A DNA stretch of 64,000 bases from Paracoccus denitrificans (GCF_900100045.1 NZ_FNEA01000003.1:62001-126000), one strand, 5' to 3'. Counted from the stretch's first letter, positions 25,254 to 34,901 are shown. Numbers and translations: made by a program. The notes: generated by a model not told the origin, from the letters alone.

Positions 25254-27074
25254 ATGGCAGTGTCTGAAAACGTCGAGCGGTCGGCTGCAAGCGAAGTGCC
25301 AGAGCGGCCTGACTTCTTTGCCAGCCTGAAACTCCTGATGCGGTACGGGGAGGGTGCAAAGCCGCTTCTCGTGTTGTCGGCGCTCCTGGCGACCGGCGCC
25401 GTGGTGCTGGAGTTGGTGCCGATCTGGGTCGTCTGGCGATTGGTGATTGCGCTGATTGACGGGACCGCCTCTGCAGGACTCTTCGCGAGCTACGCGCTGA
25501 TCGCCCTGGCGGCGGTGATCGCGGGGTATCTTCTTATGGGACTGGCCTTGGGGCTGAGCCATGTCGCCGCCTTCCGGCTGATACATGCGTTGCGGCTGGC
25601 CATGGCGCGTCATCTTGCGCGGCTTCCGATGGGCTGGTTCGCGGGGCGGCGGTCCGGCGGTGCGAAAAAGCTGATCGTGGATGAGCCGGAGCGGCTGGAG
25701 ATCCTCGTTGCGCATGGGCTGCCTGAAGGTGTGTCGGCCATCGGCACTTGGCTGGCTGTGACGATCTGGCTGTTTGCCGTCGACTGGCGCATGGCGCTGG
25801 CGGCTATCGTCCTCGCACCCGTGGCGTTCGGCCTGATGCTGTCCGCCATGGGACGCACCTCGCGGATGGTCGGGCAATATCAGGCCGCCGGTGAGCGCAT
25901 GAATGGCGCGATTGTGGAGTATTTGGCCGGGATGGCGGTCATCAAGATCTTCAACCGCAGCGGCGAAAGCCTTGGTGAGGCCGCTACTGCGGTGCGCGAC
26001 TACGCGGCGATAGAGACGGAGATGGGGCGCCAGTTCGTGCCGCGCGGAGCGCTGTTCTATACGCTGGTGGTGGCCAACATCTGCGTGATCCTGCCTGTTG
26101 GCATGCTGTTGATGCGCAGCGGCACGCTGAATCTGACGGGGCTGGCTTTCTTCGTCATCCTTGGAGCGAATTACAGTCAGCCGCTGCTCAAGCTGTTCAA
26201 TCTCTTCCACAATATGGCGCATATCTCGATGGCGTCGACGCTGATTGAAGACGTGTTGGGCACCCAGACCCAGACCGATACCGGGAAACGGATCGAACTG
26301 CCGAACCGCGAGGTCAAGTTTGAGAACGTGCGCTTTGGGTATGACGCCCATGAGGTGATCCATGACGTCAGTTTCACTGCCGGGGACGGCGCGGTCACGG
26401 CACTGGTCGGTCCCTCCGGGTCGGGCAAGAGCACGCTGGCCAGTCTGATCCCGCGGCTACACGACGTATGGGAGGGGCGGATCACCCTAGGCGGCACGGA
26501 TATCCGTGACATCGGGATCGACCAGTTGATGGAGGAAGTGGCCTTCGTGTTCCAGGACACCTTCCTGTTCAGTGGTACGATTGCCGAGAACCTCCGCCTG
26601 GGCAAAGCCGGCGCGACCGAAGCAGAGCTTCATGCCGCTGCCCGCGCCGCACGTGCGCACGCGTTCATTACTGCGCTGCCCGATGGCTATGAGACGAAGC
26701 TGGGCGAAGGCGGTGCGGCGCTCTCCGGTGGGGAGCGCCAACGCCTCGCCATTGCCAGGGCCATCCTGAAGAACGCGCCAGTCATCGTGCTGGATGAGGC
26801 CACGGCCTTCGCCGACCCCGACAGCGAGGCAGCCATCCAGGAGGCGCTGAGCGAGCTGGCCAGAGACCGCACGCTGATCGTGGTGGCGCATCGGCTGCAC
26901 ACGATCATGGGAGCCGACCGGATCGTTGTGCTGGATCAGGGGCGATTGGCCGAGACCGGGCGGCATGGGGACCTGGTTGCACAGGGCGGGCTCTATGCCC
27001 GGCTCTGGGCAGATTACACGGCGGCTCAGGCAATCTCGCTGCGCGGCAATCAGGCAGCGGAGGCAGCCCAATGA
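25254..27074 (+). CDS. ABC transporter half, fused permease-ATPase, YbtP/IrtA-like
   Basis: 606 residues; ATG 25254 with TTGGGGGCGCCGG upstream; an ATG at 25215 adds 13 residues. Six membrane helices (~30-330) precede the nucleotide-binding domain: Walker A GPSGSGKST near 384, signature LSGGERQRLAIARA near 489, Walker B VIVLDEATAFADPDSE near 509-524. The DEATAFADP form is typical of the YbtP/YbtQ and IrtA/IrtB group, exporter-fold proteins that import ferric siderophores. It overlaps the next half-transporter by four bases, so a heterodimer is expected. Confidence 0.87.
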   Translation: MAVSENVERSAASEVPERPDFFASLKLLMRYGEGAKPLLVLSALLATGAVVLELVPIWVVWRLVIALIDGTASAGLFASYALIALAAVIAGYLLMGLALGLSHVAAFRLIHALRLAMARHLARLPMGWFAGRRSGGAKKLIVDEPERLEILVAHGLPEGVSAIGTWLAVTIWLFAVDWRMALAAIVLAPVAFGLMLSAMGRTSRMVGQYQAAGERMNGAIVEYLAGMAVIKIFNRSGESLGEAATAVRDYAAIETEMGRQFVPRGALFYTLVVANICVILPVGMLLMRSGTLNLTGLAFFVILGANYSQPLLKLFNLFHNMAHISMASTLIEDVLGTQTQTDTGKRIELPNREVKFENVRFGYDAHEVIHDVSFTAGDGAVTALVGPSGSGKSTLASLIPRLHDVWEGRITLGGTDIRDIGIDQLMEEVAFVFQDTFLFSGTIAENLRLGKAGATEAELHAAARAARAHAFITALPDGYETKLGEGGAALSGGERQRLAIARAILKNAPVIVLDEATAFADPDSEAAIQEALSELARDRTLIVVAHRLHTIMGADRIVVLDQGRLAETGRHGDLVAQGGLYARLWADYTAAQAISLRGNQAAEAAQ

Positions 27075-28849
27075 GCATGGTGGAAGACAGGGTCGCAGTG
27101 CCCGAAAGCCGATCGGATATGGAAAGCCTTAAACGCGCTTGGCATCTGGCCGGACCGCTCAAGGGGCGGGTGGCGCGCGGCGTGCTGTTTCGGTTCCTGC
27201 AAAGCATGATGCTGGGCCTGAGCTTTGGTGTGATGGTCTGGGTGGTGACCGGCCTGGCCGAGGGCCGGGCGCTGACCGCGGCCTGGATATGGCAGTCGGC
27301 CGGTTTGATGGCGCTGTCGCTTCTCGGGCAGATCCTCTTCGGCTATCTCTCGGTCCGTGCCTCCTGGCTGTCGTCCTACGAGGTGGCCGGGCATCTGCGG
27401 CTGCGCATCCTCGAAAAGCTGCGCCACCTGCCGCTCGGGTTTCATCAGACGCGGCACCGGGGCGATACGGTGACGGTTCTGACTTCTGACATGCAGATGC
27501 TGGAGAGCTTCTTCTCCGACGGGCTGCCGCGCATCTCGCAGGCGCTTGGTCTGCCGGTGGCGATCTTCCTTGTGCTGCTCACACGGGACTGGGTGGTGGC
27601 GCTGGCCACGGCGACCTCGGTCCTCGTGGCGTTGCCGGTGTTCTTCGGCACCTCGCGGCAGCTGTCGAAATTGGGCATCCAGCGGCAGGACATGCAGGCC
27701 GAGGCCGGCGCGCGGATGATCGAATTCGTGCAGGGCATGGGGGTGATCCGCGCCTTCAACCAGGTGGCGCAGGGACAGGAGAGCTTTCGCAAGGCGATCG
27801 ACGATTTCCGGGATATCTCCATCCGCATGGTCGCGCAACTGACGCTGCCCATGGCGCTTTTCGGTATGATCGTCATGCTGGGGGCGCCGCTGGTGATCTG
27901 GGTGGTTGGCGGACGTCTCAATACGATGGAGACGGGCACTGCCATCACGGCGCTCCTGCTCCTTTTTTCCATGTATGCGCCGCTGCTGTCGCTTCTGGGC
28001 GTGATGGAAGCTGTGCGCATGGCCGATGCCTCGCTGATCCGCATGGATCGCATCCTGTCCGCCCCCGACCTGCCGGAGGTCGCCGATGCCGCGCCATCGG
28101 GTTTCGAGGTCAGTTTCGACCGCGTCGGGTTCGGCTATCGCCCGGGCGAGGTGGTGCTACACGACATTTCCTTCACCGTGCCGGAACGTTCCATGACGGC
28201 CATCGTCGGGCCGTCCGGTTCTGGCAAGAGCACAATCCTGAACCTGATCCCGCGCTTCTGGGACGCAGGCAGCGGGCGCATCACTATCGGAGGGGCTGAT
28301 GTGGCGTGGATCGGCGAGGCCGGGCTTTCCAATCTCGTGACTATGGTGTTTCAGGATGTCTATCTGTTCTCGGGCACGATCCGAGACAACATCGCCGTGG
28401 GCAAAGCTGGAGCCACCGAGGCAGAGATCGAGGCGGCGGCCCGTGCCGCGCAGGCGCATGACTTCATCTCTCGCCTGCCGCGGGGCTACGACACCCAGGT
28501 GGGTGAAGGCGGGGATGCGCTTTCGGGCGGTGAGCGGCAGCGGATTTCTATCGCGCGCGCCATCCTGAAGGATGCCCCCATTGTGCTGATGGATGAGGCG
28601 ACAGCGGCCATCGACCCGACCAATGAGCGCGCCATCCAGACAGCGCTGGCACGGCTGGTAGAAGGGCGCACGCTGATCGTGGTGGCGCATAAGCTTTCGA
28701 CCATCCAGTCCGCCGACCAGATCCTTGTTTTGGACGAGGGCAGGATCGTCGAACAGGGAGTGCACCAGGCGCTGCTGGAGGAGCGGGGTCTTTATGCGCA
28801 GCTATGGAGCCATCGCGCGAAGGCGGCGGAGTGGACACTGGACGGCTGA
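27071..28849 (+). CDS. ABC transporter half, fused permease-ATPase, YbtQ/IrtB-like
   Basis: 592 residues, ATG 27071 (ATGA overlap). Transmembrane domain residues ~25-320, then Walker A GPSGSGKST near 378, signature LSGGERQRISIARA near 483, Walker B IVLMDEATAAIDPTNE near 503-518. Both halves keep a catalytic glutamate. With the preceding gene it forms the inner-membrane pump that, in Yersinia and mycobacteria, moves ferric yersiniabactin or carboxymycobactin into the cell. No ferric-reductase SIP domain is fused, unlike IrtA. The TetR gene begins 39 bases later. Confidence 0.87.
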   Translation: MSMVEDRVAVPESRSDMESLKRAWHLAGPLKGRVARGVLFRFLQSMMLGLSFGVMVWVVTGLAEGRALTAAWIWQSAGLMALSLLGQILFGYLSVRASWLSSYEVAGHLRLRILEKLRHLPLGFHQTRHRGDTVTVLTSDMQMLESFFSDGLPRISQALGLPVAIFLVLLTRDWVVALATATSVLVALPVFFGTSRQLSKLGIQRQDMQAEAGARMIEFVQGMGVIRAFNQVAQGQESFRKAIDDFRDISIRMVAQLTLPMALFGMIVMLGAPLVIWVVGGRLNTMETGTAITALLLLFSMYAPLLSLLGVMEAVRMADASLIRMDRILSAPDLPEVADAAPSGFEVSFDRVGFGYRPGEVVLHDISFTVPERSMTAIVGPSGSGKSTILNLIPRFWDAGSGRITIGGADVAWIGEAGLSNLVTMVFQDVYLFSGTIRDNIAVGKAGATEAEIEAAARAAQAHDFISRLPRGYDTQVGEGGDALSGGERQRISIARAILKDAPIVLMDEATAAIDPTNERAIQTALARLVEGRTLIVVAHKLSTIQSADQILVLDEGRIVEQGVHQALLEERGLYAQLWSHRAKAAEWTLDG

Positions 28850-28888
28850 CATCTGGCGATGTCTGCGCGATTGCCCTAAAACCAAGCC

Positions 28889-29587
28889 ATGCCAAATTCC
28901 AGCGATGCCAGTAAAACTGAATCCCGGCGGCGCGGGCGGGGACGCCCCGCACGCCTATCGCGTGAACAGATTGCCGGGGCGGCGCTTGAAGTCGGGCTTG
29001 ATAAGGCCACTGTGACAGCCTTGGCTGCACATCTTGGGGTCGATCATTCCTCTCTCTATCGGCATGTCCGAAACCGGGATGCCATTGTAGCTCTGGCTGC
29101 GGAGATGGCGATTGCCGAGCTCGATTGGCGCAGCCCAACGGGCGCAGACTGGCGTGTTGAGTTGATTAAGCTGACAGATGCCATCTGGGAGCTTTATCAG
29201 CGCCATCCAGGGCTGGCCGAGGCGTTTCGCACAATGGAGATTATGCCGCAATCCGGGATCCGTGCCTTTGCCGAGGCGGTGTCCCGGCTGCAGGCTCATG
29301 GCTTCTTGCTGGAGGACGCGGTGCTGGCGATCGACACGCTGGTCGATCTGGTGGGAGATTGTTTCCTCGGCTGGCACGCGCTTGGACAAGCCGATAGGCA
29401 ACAAGGTACCCGGATGGATGCCATGGTTGCGCAATGGCGGCGAGAGGCCTGTGCTTTGCCCGATCATGCCGAACAGATCGGCGGCATGATCACGGTGATG
29501 CAAGGTGGTGCGCGGCCCTGGTGGGAACGTAAGCGAGATCTGGTACTCGACGGGCTGCAGCAGCGCTATTCGCCAACCACGCGATAG
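28889..29587 (+). CDS. TetR-family transcriptional regulator
   Basis: 232 residues, ATG 28889. A basic tail (SRRRGRGRPARLSREQIAGA) leads into the HTH: TVTALAAHLGVDHSSLYRHV followed by RNRDAIVALAAEMA (residues ~20-70). The C-terminal ligand domain has the length of the TetR_C group. It lies behind the ABC pair on the same strand and converges with the NitT/TauT-type ABC operon. Target genes are unknown; control of the ABC pair or of the convergent operon is plausible. Confidence 0.87.
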   Translation: MPNSSDASKTESRRRGRGRPARLSREQIAGAALEVGLDKATVTALAAHLGVDHSSLYRHVRNRDAIVALAAEMAIAELDWRSPTGADWRVELIKLTDAIWELYQRHPGLAEAFRTMEIMPQSGIRAFAEAVSRLQAHGFLLEDAVLAIDTLVDLVGDCFLGWHALGQADRQQGTRMDAMVAQWRREACALPDHAEQIGGMITVMQGGARPWWERKRDLVLDGLQQRYSPTTR

Positions 29588-29596
29588 CGCATTGTT

Positions 29597-30178
29597 TCAT
29601 GTGAGGGTTATAGTCCTGCCATGGGGTGCCACCAGGCGTGTCGGATCGTGGCTAATTTCAACAAGCGCGAAAGGATATGTTGCGCGGCGTTCGATGACCA
29701 ATTCGCGGCTATGCTGCCATGCCGGCAGGTCTAGCCCACCGAGCGCCTCATCCAGAAGCACGATATCTGGCCGAACGATAAGCGCGCGAAGCAAGGCTAT
29801 CCGTTGGGCTTGCCCTTTTGATAGGTTGCGAGCTGGGTTGTCGCGAAACGCTTCCATCTCGACACAGCGCAACAGATCCTCAGCCTCTGCTTCGAATCCG
29901 GGCGCGACGAAGAGAAGGTTCTCCAAGACCGACAGATTTGCCAGGAGCCGGGGTTCGGAAAAACAATAGCCGATGCGGCACGCGTGAGCGGTGATTTTGC
30001 CCGAAGTCGGGGCCTCCAACCCGGCGATCAACCGCATCAGGCTGGTCTTTCCGGCGCCACTTGGTCCGCATAGACGCAGATTTTCTCTAGCTTTGATGCG
30101 CAGAGTCACGTTCCGGAAGGTTGGGTTCGGACTACCCGCGTAATGCAAGCTGGCATCTTCGGCAGCGAAGAGAATCAT
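29597..30178 (-). CDS. ABC importer ATPase, NitT/TauT type
   Basis: 193 residues, shorter than usual for SsuB/TauB (about 250). Walker A GPSGAGKTS is at residues 38-46; the signature reads LSKGQAQR instead of LSGGQ; Walker B is DIVLLDEALGGLD, followed by an H-loop EISHDP. All key residues for hydrolysis remain, with one unusual signature lysine. ATG overlaps the permease stop by four bases. It would energise uptake of the ligand delivered by the periplasmic protein at 30906. Confidence 0.85.
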   Translation of the reverse strand: MILFAAEDASLHYAGSPNPTFRNVTLRIKARENLRLCGPSGAGKTSLMRLIAGLEAPTSGKITAHACRIGYCFSEPRLLANLSVLENLLFVAPGFEAEAEDLLRCVEMEAFRDNPARNLSKGQAQRIALLRALIVRPDIVLLDEALGGLDLPAWQHSRELVIERRATYPFALVEISHDPTRLVAPHGRTITLT

Positions 30179-30909
30179 GGGCGTGGCCTTTCACGCAGCA
30201 AAAGGCCTAGCCCGGTGTCTGCGAGGCCGATCAGCGCAAGGATCAGGATCACGAGCGCAAAAAGGCGGTCGGTTTGAAGCCAGCTCTGTGCGCGTTGCAC
30301 CGCCGCTCCGAGACCCTCGGCCCCTGAAAGCAGTTCTGTCAGCAGGGTAACGCGCAGGGCATTAGCCACAGCGATCCGCAAGGCCGGGCCAAGGGCGGTC
30401 CATACGGCAGGTAGGGCGATTCGGTGTAACTGTCTCATCAACGGTACGCGGAAGACGCGCGCCATTTCGGCCAGATGCGAGTCGATATTGCCCGTGCCCT
30501 CGGCGACGGCGATCTGGAACACTGGCAGCAACAGAACCGCGACGGTGAGGATGACAGTGAGGGGGCCGCCATCGAACCACAGGATGAACAGGATCGCGAG
30601 GATCGGGGCGGGCATTCCCATCAGGATCAGTCGTAACGGTGCCGCCAGGGCCGAGATTACGGGCCAGCGCCAGCCTGCCAATCCAAGTGGAGCTCCGAGG
30701 GCGAACGCTGATGCGAGCCCCGCTGCTGCCCGACCAAGGCTGGGCAGCAGCGTGTCAGTCCAAAATGAGGGCTCCGTGAGGAGCGTCCAAAGTGCTGCAG
30801 CCACGGCCAGAGGGCCCGGCAGAATGGCTGGCAGGCTGTTGCGCGCCGCCAGTGACCAGATCAAGCCAAGACTGGCTAACCCAGTCAGGAAGGCGATGCG
30901 CTGCATCAC
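30175..30909 (-). CDS. ABC importer permease, SsuC/TauC-like
   Basis: 244 residues with about six membrane helices. VFRVPLMRQLHRIALPAVWT (residues ~145-164) contains the EAA-type cytoplasmic loop that contacts the ATPase. It overlaps both neighbours by four bases. The family carries sulfonates, nitrate, taurine or thiamine precursors; no family known to me links it firmly to siderophores, so its coupling here to a TonB receptor and a methyltransferase is notable. Confidence 0.86.
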   Translation of the reverse strand: MMQRIAFLTGLASLGLIWSLAARNSLPAILPGPLAVAAALWTLLTEPSFWTDTLLPSLGRAAAGLASAFALGAPLGLAGWRWPVISALAAPLRLILMGMPAPILAILFILWFDGGPLTVILTVAVLLLPVFQIAVAEGTGNIDSHLAEMARVFRVPLMRQLHRIALPAVWTALGPALRIAVANALRVTLLTELLSGAEGLGAAVQRAQSWLQTDRLFALVILILALIGLADTGLGLLLRERPRP

Positions 30910-31808
30910 GGCCCGTAGAGCGTGGAGTTGGGAAGGGCACCGCCGATCGCGGCTGGTTCGACCGTAAGGAGTTCACCGTAGAAGCCGGACAGCACAGCCG
31001 CATTTTCGGGCATAGGTAGGCTATGCGGTCCGATCCGGGAAAAGCCTTGGGCTGCCTGCCTCATGTTCGGGAAATGCAGATCGAGCAGGGCAGCAGCCGT
31101 GCTCGGCTCGGTGGCGAGCTTGGCAAACGCAGCGCCGTAAGCAGCAATAACCTCTGGCCTACCATCGAACGCGCGGTTCACGATCACCACGCCGGCGGGG
31201 GGGCAATCGACGAGCGCCGTCGCCCCTCGCCAGAGCGCGCACAGATCGGCGCGCCGGGTTAGGCTAGGGTCCTGCGCCAGCGCCAGCGTTGCCATTGGCT
31301 CGGCCAGCAGAGCGGTATCGGCACGCCCGGCTAAGACGAGCTGCATTCCGGCCACAAGGCTGCCTGTATAGAACGGGGTCCAGCTTTCCGGCCCCGGCGC
31401 TGCTATTCGGTGCATCAACAGATCGGGCAGATAGCCCTTAAAAGGCAGGGCGAGCGTCGTACCGGAGAGGTCCTCGAGCCGTTCGATCGGCGCGCCGCGG
31501 CCGACGATCGACAAACTGCCCTCGGTGATTGTGGCCGAAACGATCTTCAGGTTTAGCCCGTTCGCCGCGAAGATTGCCGCCACGGGTGCCGGGGCGATTG
31601 CCATTAGAGGCTCGTCCGCCATGAGCCACTTGCGCAGTTCCTCGGGGGTGGTCCAAGGTCGGAAGGTGAAACTGACCCCATCGACCGGCTGAGTTTCGGC
31701 CAGTGCGATCAATGGAGCACTCTCCCAGATCGGAGGACCAGAGAGCGTGATCTCATCACTGAGGGTGCGGACCGGGAGAAGGAGCAAAAACAGGCAGAGA
31801 ATGCGCAT
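30906..31808 (-). CDS. periplasmic substrate-binding protein, NMT1/SsuA-like
   Basis: 300 residues, ATG complementary to 31806-31808. The N-terminus MRILCLFLLLLPVRTLS is a signal peptide with cleavage near residue 17. The fold resembles NMT1/ThiY-like binding proteins: ITLSGPPIWESAPLIALAET, then MAIAPAPVAAIFAANGLNLK and GRGAPIERLEDLSGTTLALP. It captures a small ligand in the periplasm and hands it to the permease. It starts only one base after the methyltransferase stop, confirming a single operon. Confidence 0.84.
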   Translation of the reverse strand: MRILCLFLLLLPVRTLSDEITLSGPPIWESAPLIALAETQPVDGVSFTFRPWTTPEELRKWLMADEPLMAIAPAPVAAIFAANGLNLKIVSATITEGSLSIVGRGAPIERLEDLSGTTLALPFKGYLPDLLMHRIAAPGPESWTPFYTGSLVAGMQLVLAGRADTALLAEPMATLALAQDPSLTRRADLCALWRGATALVDCPPAGVVIVNRAFDGRPEVIAAYGAAFAKLATEPSTAAALLDLHFPNMRQAAQGFSRIGPHSLPMPENAAVLSGFYGELLTVEPAAIGGALPNSTLYGP

Positions 31809-31809
31809 A

Positions 31810-32820
31810 TCAGGCCTCCTTGCGGGCGGCGTCCAATCGGAAGCGACCGAAGGGAGTGGAGAGCCTGTCGGAACTCGGGCGCCGCAGGCCAGCGGCAGTC
31901 ATAGCCTCGGCGATTTCCCCTTCTGCGAAGGAGACATCGCGCTGGCGCAATCCTGGCATCAATCGGCCGATCACATGTTCAGGTGGGGCCGTGCGATCAT
32001 CGGTCAGCGCTTCATGAAAGCTGAGCAACACTCCGCCGGGGGCAAGGTGTTCTGCCAACCGGCAAATTAACGCGGGCAGACCTTGATCATGGAAGTAGAG
32101 TGTCATCGAACACCAGATGACGTCGAAGCATTTCCCAGGGAGAGCACCATTGTAACTTCCAGGAACCAGGGAAAGAGGCAGATCGGCAGCCTCCTCTGCG
32201 ATCCTCTCTATCACCGGTGGAAGGTCAAACAGTGTAATGGAGAGATCGGGTCGCAATGCCAGCAGCCTGCGAGCCAACACCGCTGAACCAGGACCGATTT
32301 CCAGCAGGTTTTGCGTATCAGGCCACTCCGGCAGACTGGTCAAGCAGGGAATCATCGCATCTGCGGCAACGGAGCGATGAAACGCTGCGAGAGAAAGGTA
32401 ACTGGCGTCCCAATGCGTATCGTCGAACAGGCGAGTGTTGCCACCATGGGTGGCGCTGGCAATGAGGGTGCCGATATCGTTCAGCCCGGCGTGGCGCATG
32501 TCTGCCATAGACCTCAGGGTCGCAACCATGTTTCTCGGGCTGTCCTTGGCAACGAAAGGCAGGATGTCAGGGGCGGTGCGAAACCTGCCGCCGTCGGTCT
32601 GCATGAAATCAGCCGCGACCAGTGCCCGAAGCGTCAGCAGAAGCTGTGGCGGAGGCAGATCCATGCGCCGTGCCAGTGCGTCGGGCAGGATAAATGTCTC
32701 GCAGAGATCGAAGACGCCGCTGTCCAGAGCCCAGCCAAGCAGGGCCTGTCGGATCGGTCCCTCCAGCGTGTCCAACAGCAACCCCGCGCCTGACCGACGC
32801 TCCGAAGGCATATTGTACAT
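31810..32820 (-). CDS. SAM-dependent O-methyltransferase-like protein
   Basis: 336 residues if started at the ATG overlapping the TonB stop (TAATG, 32818-32820), behind GGAGGATGA; a TTG at 32838 would extend it. An N-terminal winged-helix dimerisation domain (residues ~15-100) is followed by the SAM-binding motif LLEIGPGSAVLARRLL near 190-205 and a late motif DVIWCSMTLYFHDQGLPALI. The layout is that of acetylserotonin/caffeate O-methyltransferases. The catalytic His may be H249-like (LYFHDQ). It probably methylates the imported molecule or a product; a decarboxylase-like or non-methylating role cannot be excluded. Confidence 0.82.
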   Translation of the reverse strand: MYNMPSERRSGAGLLLDTLEGPIRQALLGWALDSGVFDLCETFILPDALARRMDLPPPQLLLTLRALVAADFMQTDGGRFRTAPDILPFVAKDSPRNMVATLRSMADMRHAGLNDIGTLIASATHGGNTRLFDDTHWDASYLSLAAFHRSVAADAMIPCLTSLPEWPDTQNLLEIGPGSAVLARRLLALRPDLSITLFDLPPVIERIAEEAADLPLSLVPGSYNGALPGKCFDVIWCSMTLYFHDQGLPALICRLAEHLAPGGVLLSFHEALTDDRTAPPEHVIGRLMPGLRQRDVSFAEGEIAEAMTAAGLRRPSSDRLSTPFGRFRLDAARKEA

Positions 32821-34901
32821 TACCAAGTCATCCTCCAATTCAGCCCGACGGTACGGGGACTGCCATCCTCGACCACGGTGCCCCGGATCGTGTTAGCCGC
32901 AGTGCTGTAGTATTCTTCGTCAAACAGGTTCTTGGCCCAGAGAGTAAGCTCGCCTCCTCCGAACTGCCGGGTAATCTCGGCATTCACAGTCATGAAGCCT
33001 TCTTGCTTCAGGCTGTTTGCCGGGTCGAACCAGTAGCTTCCCGATCCGTGCAAGCTGATCTTTCCACTCCAGATATCTCCGACATGCGAGAGCGCAAGGC
33101 CCCAGGTCACATCCGGCGCCATCGGCAGGGCATTCCCTGACCAGTCGACCGCCATCACCGATCCTGTAGATATGTCCGTCGTCGTGGTCTGAAACGAGGT
33201 CGCCCGTGCCCTCTGCCAGCCAGCATTGGCGGTGAGTTCCCAGCCCCGGGCCAGGGGTGCGTTGAACTCTGTCTCGATCCCGTAGCTTTTCGCCTCGCCT
33301 GCATTCGATATATATTGAGCCGCGCCAGGGATTGTCTCGGTAATCTGCTTATCTTTGACCGTGGTATGGAAGGCGACAAGGCTAAGCGCTGCTCCGCTGG
33401 CAAATTCGTGCTTTACCCCGAGTTCCGCATTCCAACTGTATTCAGCGTCATAGCTCAGGCCATCGGCACTGTTGGCGAAAGCATAGTTGTAGCCTGCGGG
33501 CATATAGCCACGTGCATAGCTTGCGTGGATCGTGGTCGCATCGCTCACGTCATAGGCGAGCGTGAGCTTGGGGAGCAGAGTGGTCGAGCTGTCGCTGCCT
33601 TCATAACGCAGGTTCGCGGTCGGCGAAGAGAACCTCTGCCAGGCCTTTGATGAGACGTAATCGACCCGCAGGCCCGCCCCTATGCGGAACCGGTCTGTGA
33701 ATGCATATTCAGCGAAACCATAGAGCCCGGCTCCCCATTGGTCGATCTCGGTGTGTCGGTCGGTCGACATGGCGCCGAGATTGAAATCGGCATCGGTGTT
33801 CTGCGTGAAAGCGTTGACACCCAACGTCCATTTCAGCGGCCCTTCGCTGTTTGAGGTCAGTCGGATGTCCTGTGAGAGGGCTCGGTCCTCGATATCCATT
33901 TCGGTAACGCCGAGAGGCAGTGAAGAACTGTCGAAATCCAGTGCGAATTCCCGGTCGAACGTGGTGAACCCGGTGATCGCAGTCAGGTCGAATCCGTCGA
34001 AACTGGTACCATATTCCAGTGCAGTCACACTCATACGGCGGTTTTCCCAGGAAGGGTCTGAATACACGCTTTCATAGCGGTCGGTTGCCAGCGGGCCGGA
34101 GACATAGCGAAACTGCTCCTTGTTGAAATCCTGGTCTTCGGCCATCGTAGTTAGCTTGAGGTAGCCACCGTCCTGCAAGTCCCACTCGAGACCCAGAAAG
34201 CCTGTCACGCGTCGGTTTTCTCCACCGTCATCCGCCCCTGTGACTGGATTGCTTATCACGCCGGGATCTCGGGCGACTTCCAGCCCGAAGGATAAGGCCG
34301 GACCGTTTGTGGCTTGCCCGGACCACAGGATCGACCCGTTGGCTCCGAGAGGCGAGGCCCCGGCATCCGATCCGGAAAGCCCGACGTTTATTTCCCAGCC
34401 TTCGCGACTGCCAGGCGCGATCGTCTCGAAGGTCAAGAGCCCGGCTTCGGAATTGCGTCCGAATATGGTGCCCTGCGGCCCTTTGAGCAGCGTGACATTC
34501 TCGACACCAAAAAAGTGCGGCAGTTGCATAGTGCCCATTGGTAGCGGAACACCGTTTACCGAATAGCCGACTGGGTCAGACAAGGCGTTGTCGAATGCCG
34601 ACATGCCACGCACGACCAGGCGCTCTTGTGAATTCGCCCGCTGGAAGATTGTATTGGCCGATTTTTCCGTGACGGCATCAAGATCTGGGGAGATCGATTG
34701 CGACATGTCTTCTTCGTCCAGTACCGTTGCTGTCGCTGCGGCTTTGCGGGCGAGCTCTTCCCAGAAATTGGAGAAGATCGTGATCTCGCCAAGATAGATG
34801 ATGTCATCATCCGCGATAGCGCGTTCCGGTATGAGGCCGGTCGTCGTAAGGGCTGTCGTCATGACGAGCAGCGTCGCACGGGTCTTTGGTGTTCGGGACA
34901 T
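32820..34901 (-). CDS. TonB-dependent receptor (3)
   Basis: 693 residues from the ATG complementary to 34899-34901, preceded by AAAGGAGG; upstream in-frame starts lack this. Signal peptide residues 1-~30 (MSRTPKTRATLLVMTTALTT; cleavage near AIA-D). YLGEITIFSNFWEELARKAA holds the presumed TonB box; plug motifs SQSISPDLDAVTEKSANTIF and VTLLKGPQGTIFGRNSEAGL; barrel ends TVGLNWRMTW. First gene of a five-gene operon (receptor, methyltransferase, binding protein, permease, ATPase), an unusual pairing of a high-affinity receptor with a NitT/TauT-type importer. Confidence 0.92.
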   Translation of the reverse strand: MSRTPKTRATLLVMTTALTTTGLIPERAIADDDIIYLGEITIFSNFWEELARKAAATATVLDEEDMSQSISPDLDAVTEKSANTIFQRANSQERLVVRGMSAFDNALSDPVGYSVNGVPLPMGTMQLPHFFGVENVTLLKGPQGTIFGRNSEAGLLTFETIAPGSREGWEINVGLSGSDAGASPLGANGSILWSGQATNGPALSFGLEVARDPGVISNPVTGADDGGENRRVTGFLGLEWDLQDGGYLKLTTMAEDQDFNKEQFRYVSGPLATDRYESVYSDPSWENRRMSVTALEYGTSFDGFDLTAITGFTTFDREFALDFDSSSLPLGVTEMDIEDRALSQDIRLTSNSEGPLKWTLGVNAFTQNTDADFNLGAMSTDRHTEIDQWGAGLYGFAEYAFTDRFRIGAGLRVDYVSSKAWQRFSSPTANLRYEGSDSSTTLLPKLTLAYDVSDATTIHASYARGYMPAGYNYAFANSADGLSYDAEYSWNAELGVKHEFASGAALSLVAFHTTVKDKQITETIPGAAQYISNAGEAKSYGIETEFNAPLARGWELTANAGWQRARATSFQTTTTDISTGSVMAVDWSGNALPMAPDVTWGLALSHVGDIWSGKISLHGSGSYWFDPANSLKQEGFMTVNAEITRQFGGGELTLWAKNLFDEEYYSTAANTIRGTVVEDGSPRTVGLNWRMTW

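Noticed and set aside
25230..26363. 377-residue minus-strand frame
   Set aside because: Antisense to the ABC half-transporter with full Walker and signature motifs; His/Gln/Arg-rich shadow.
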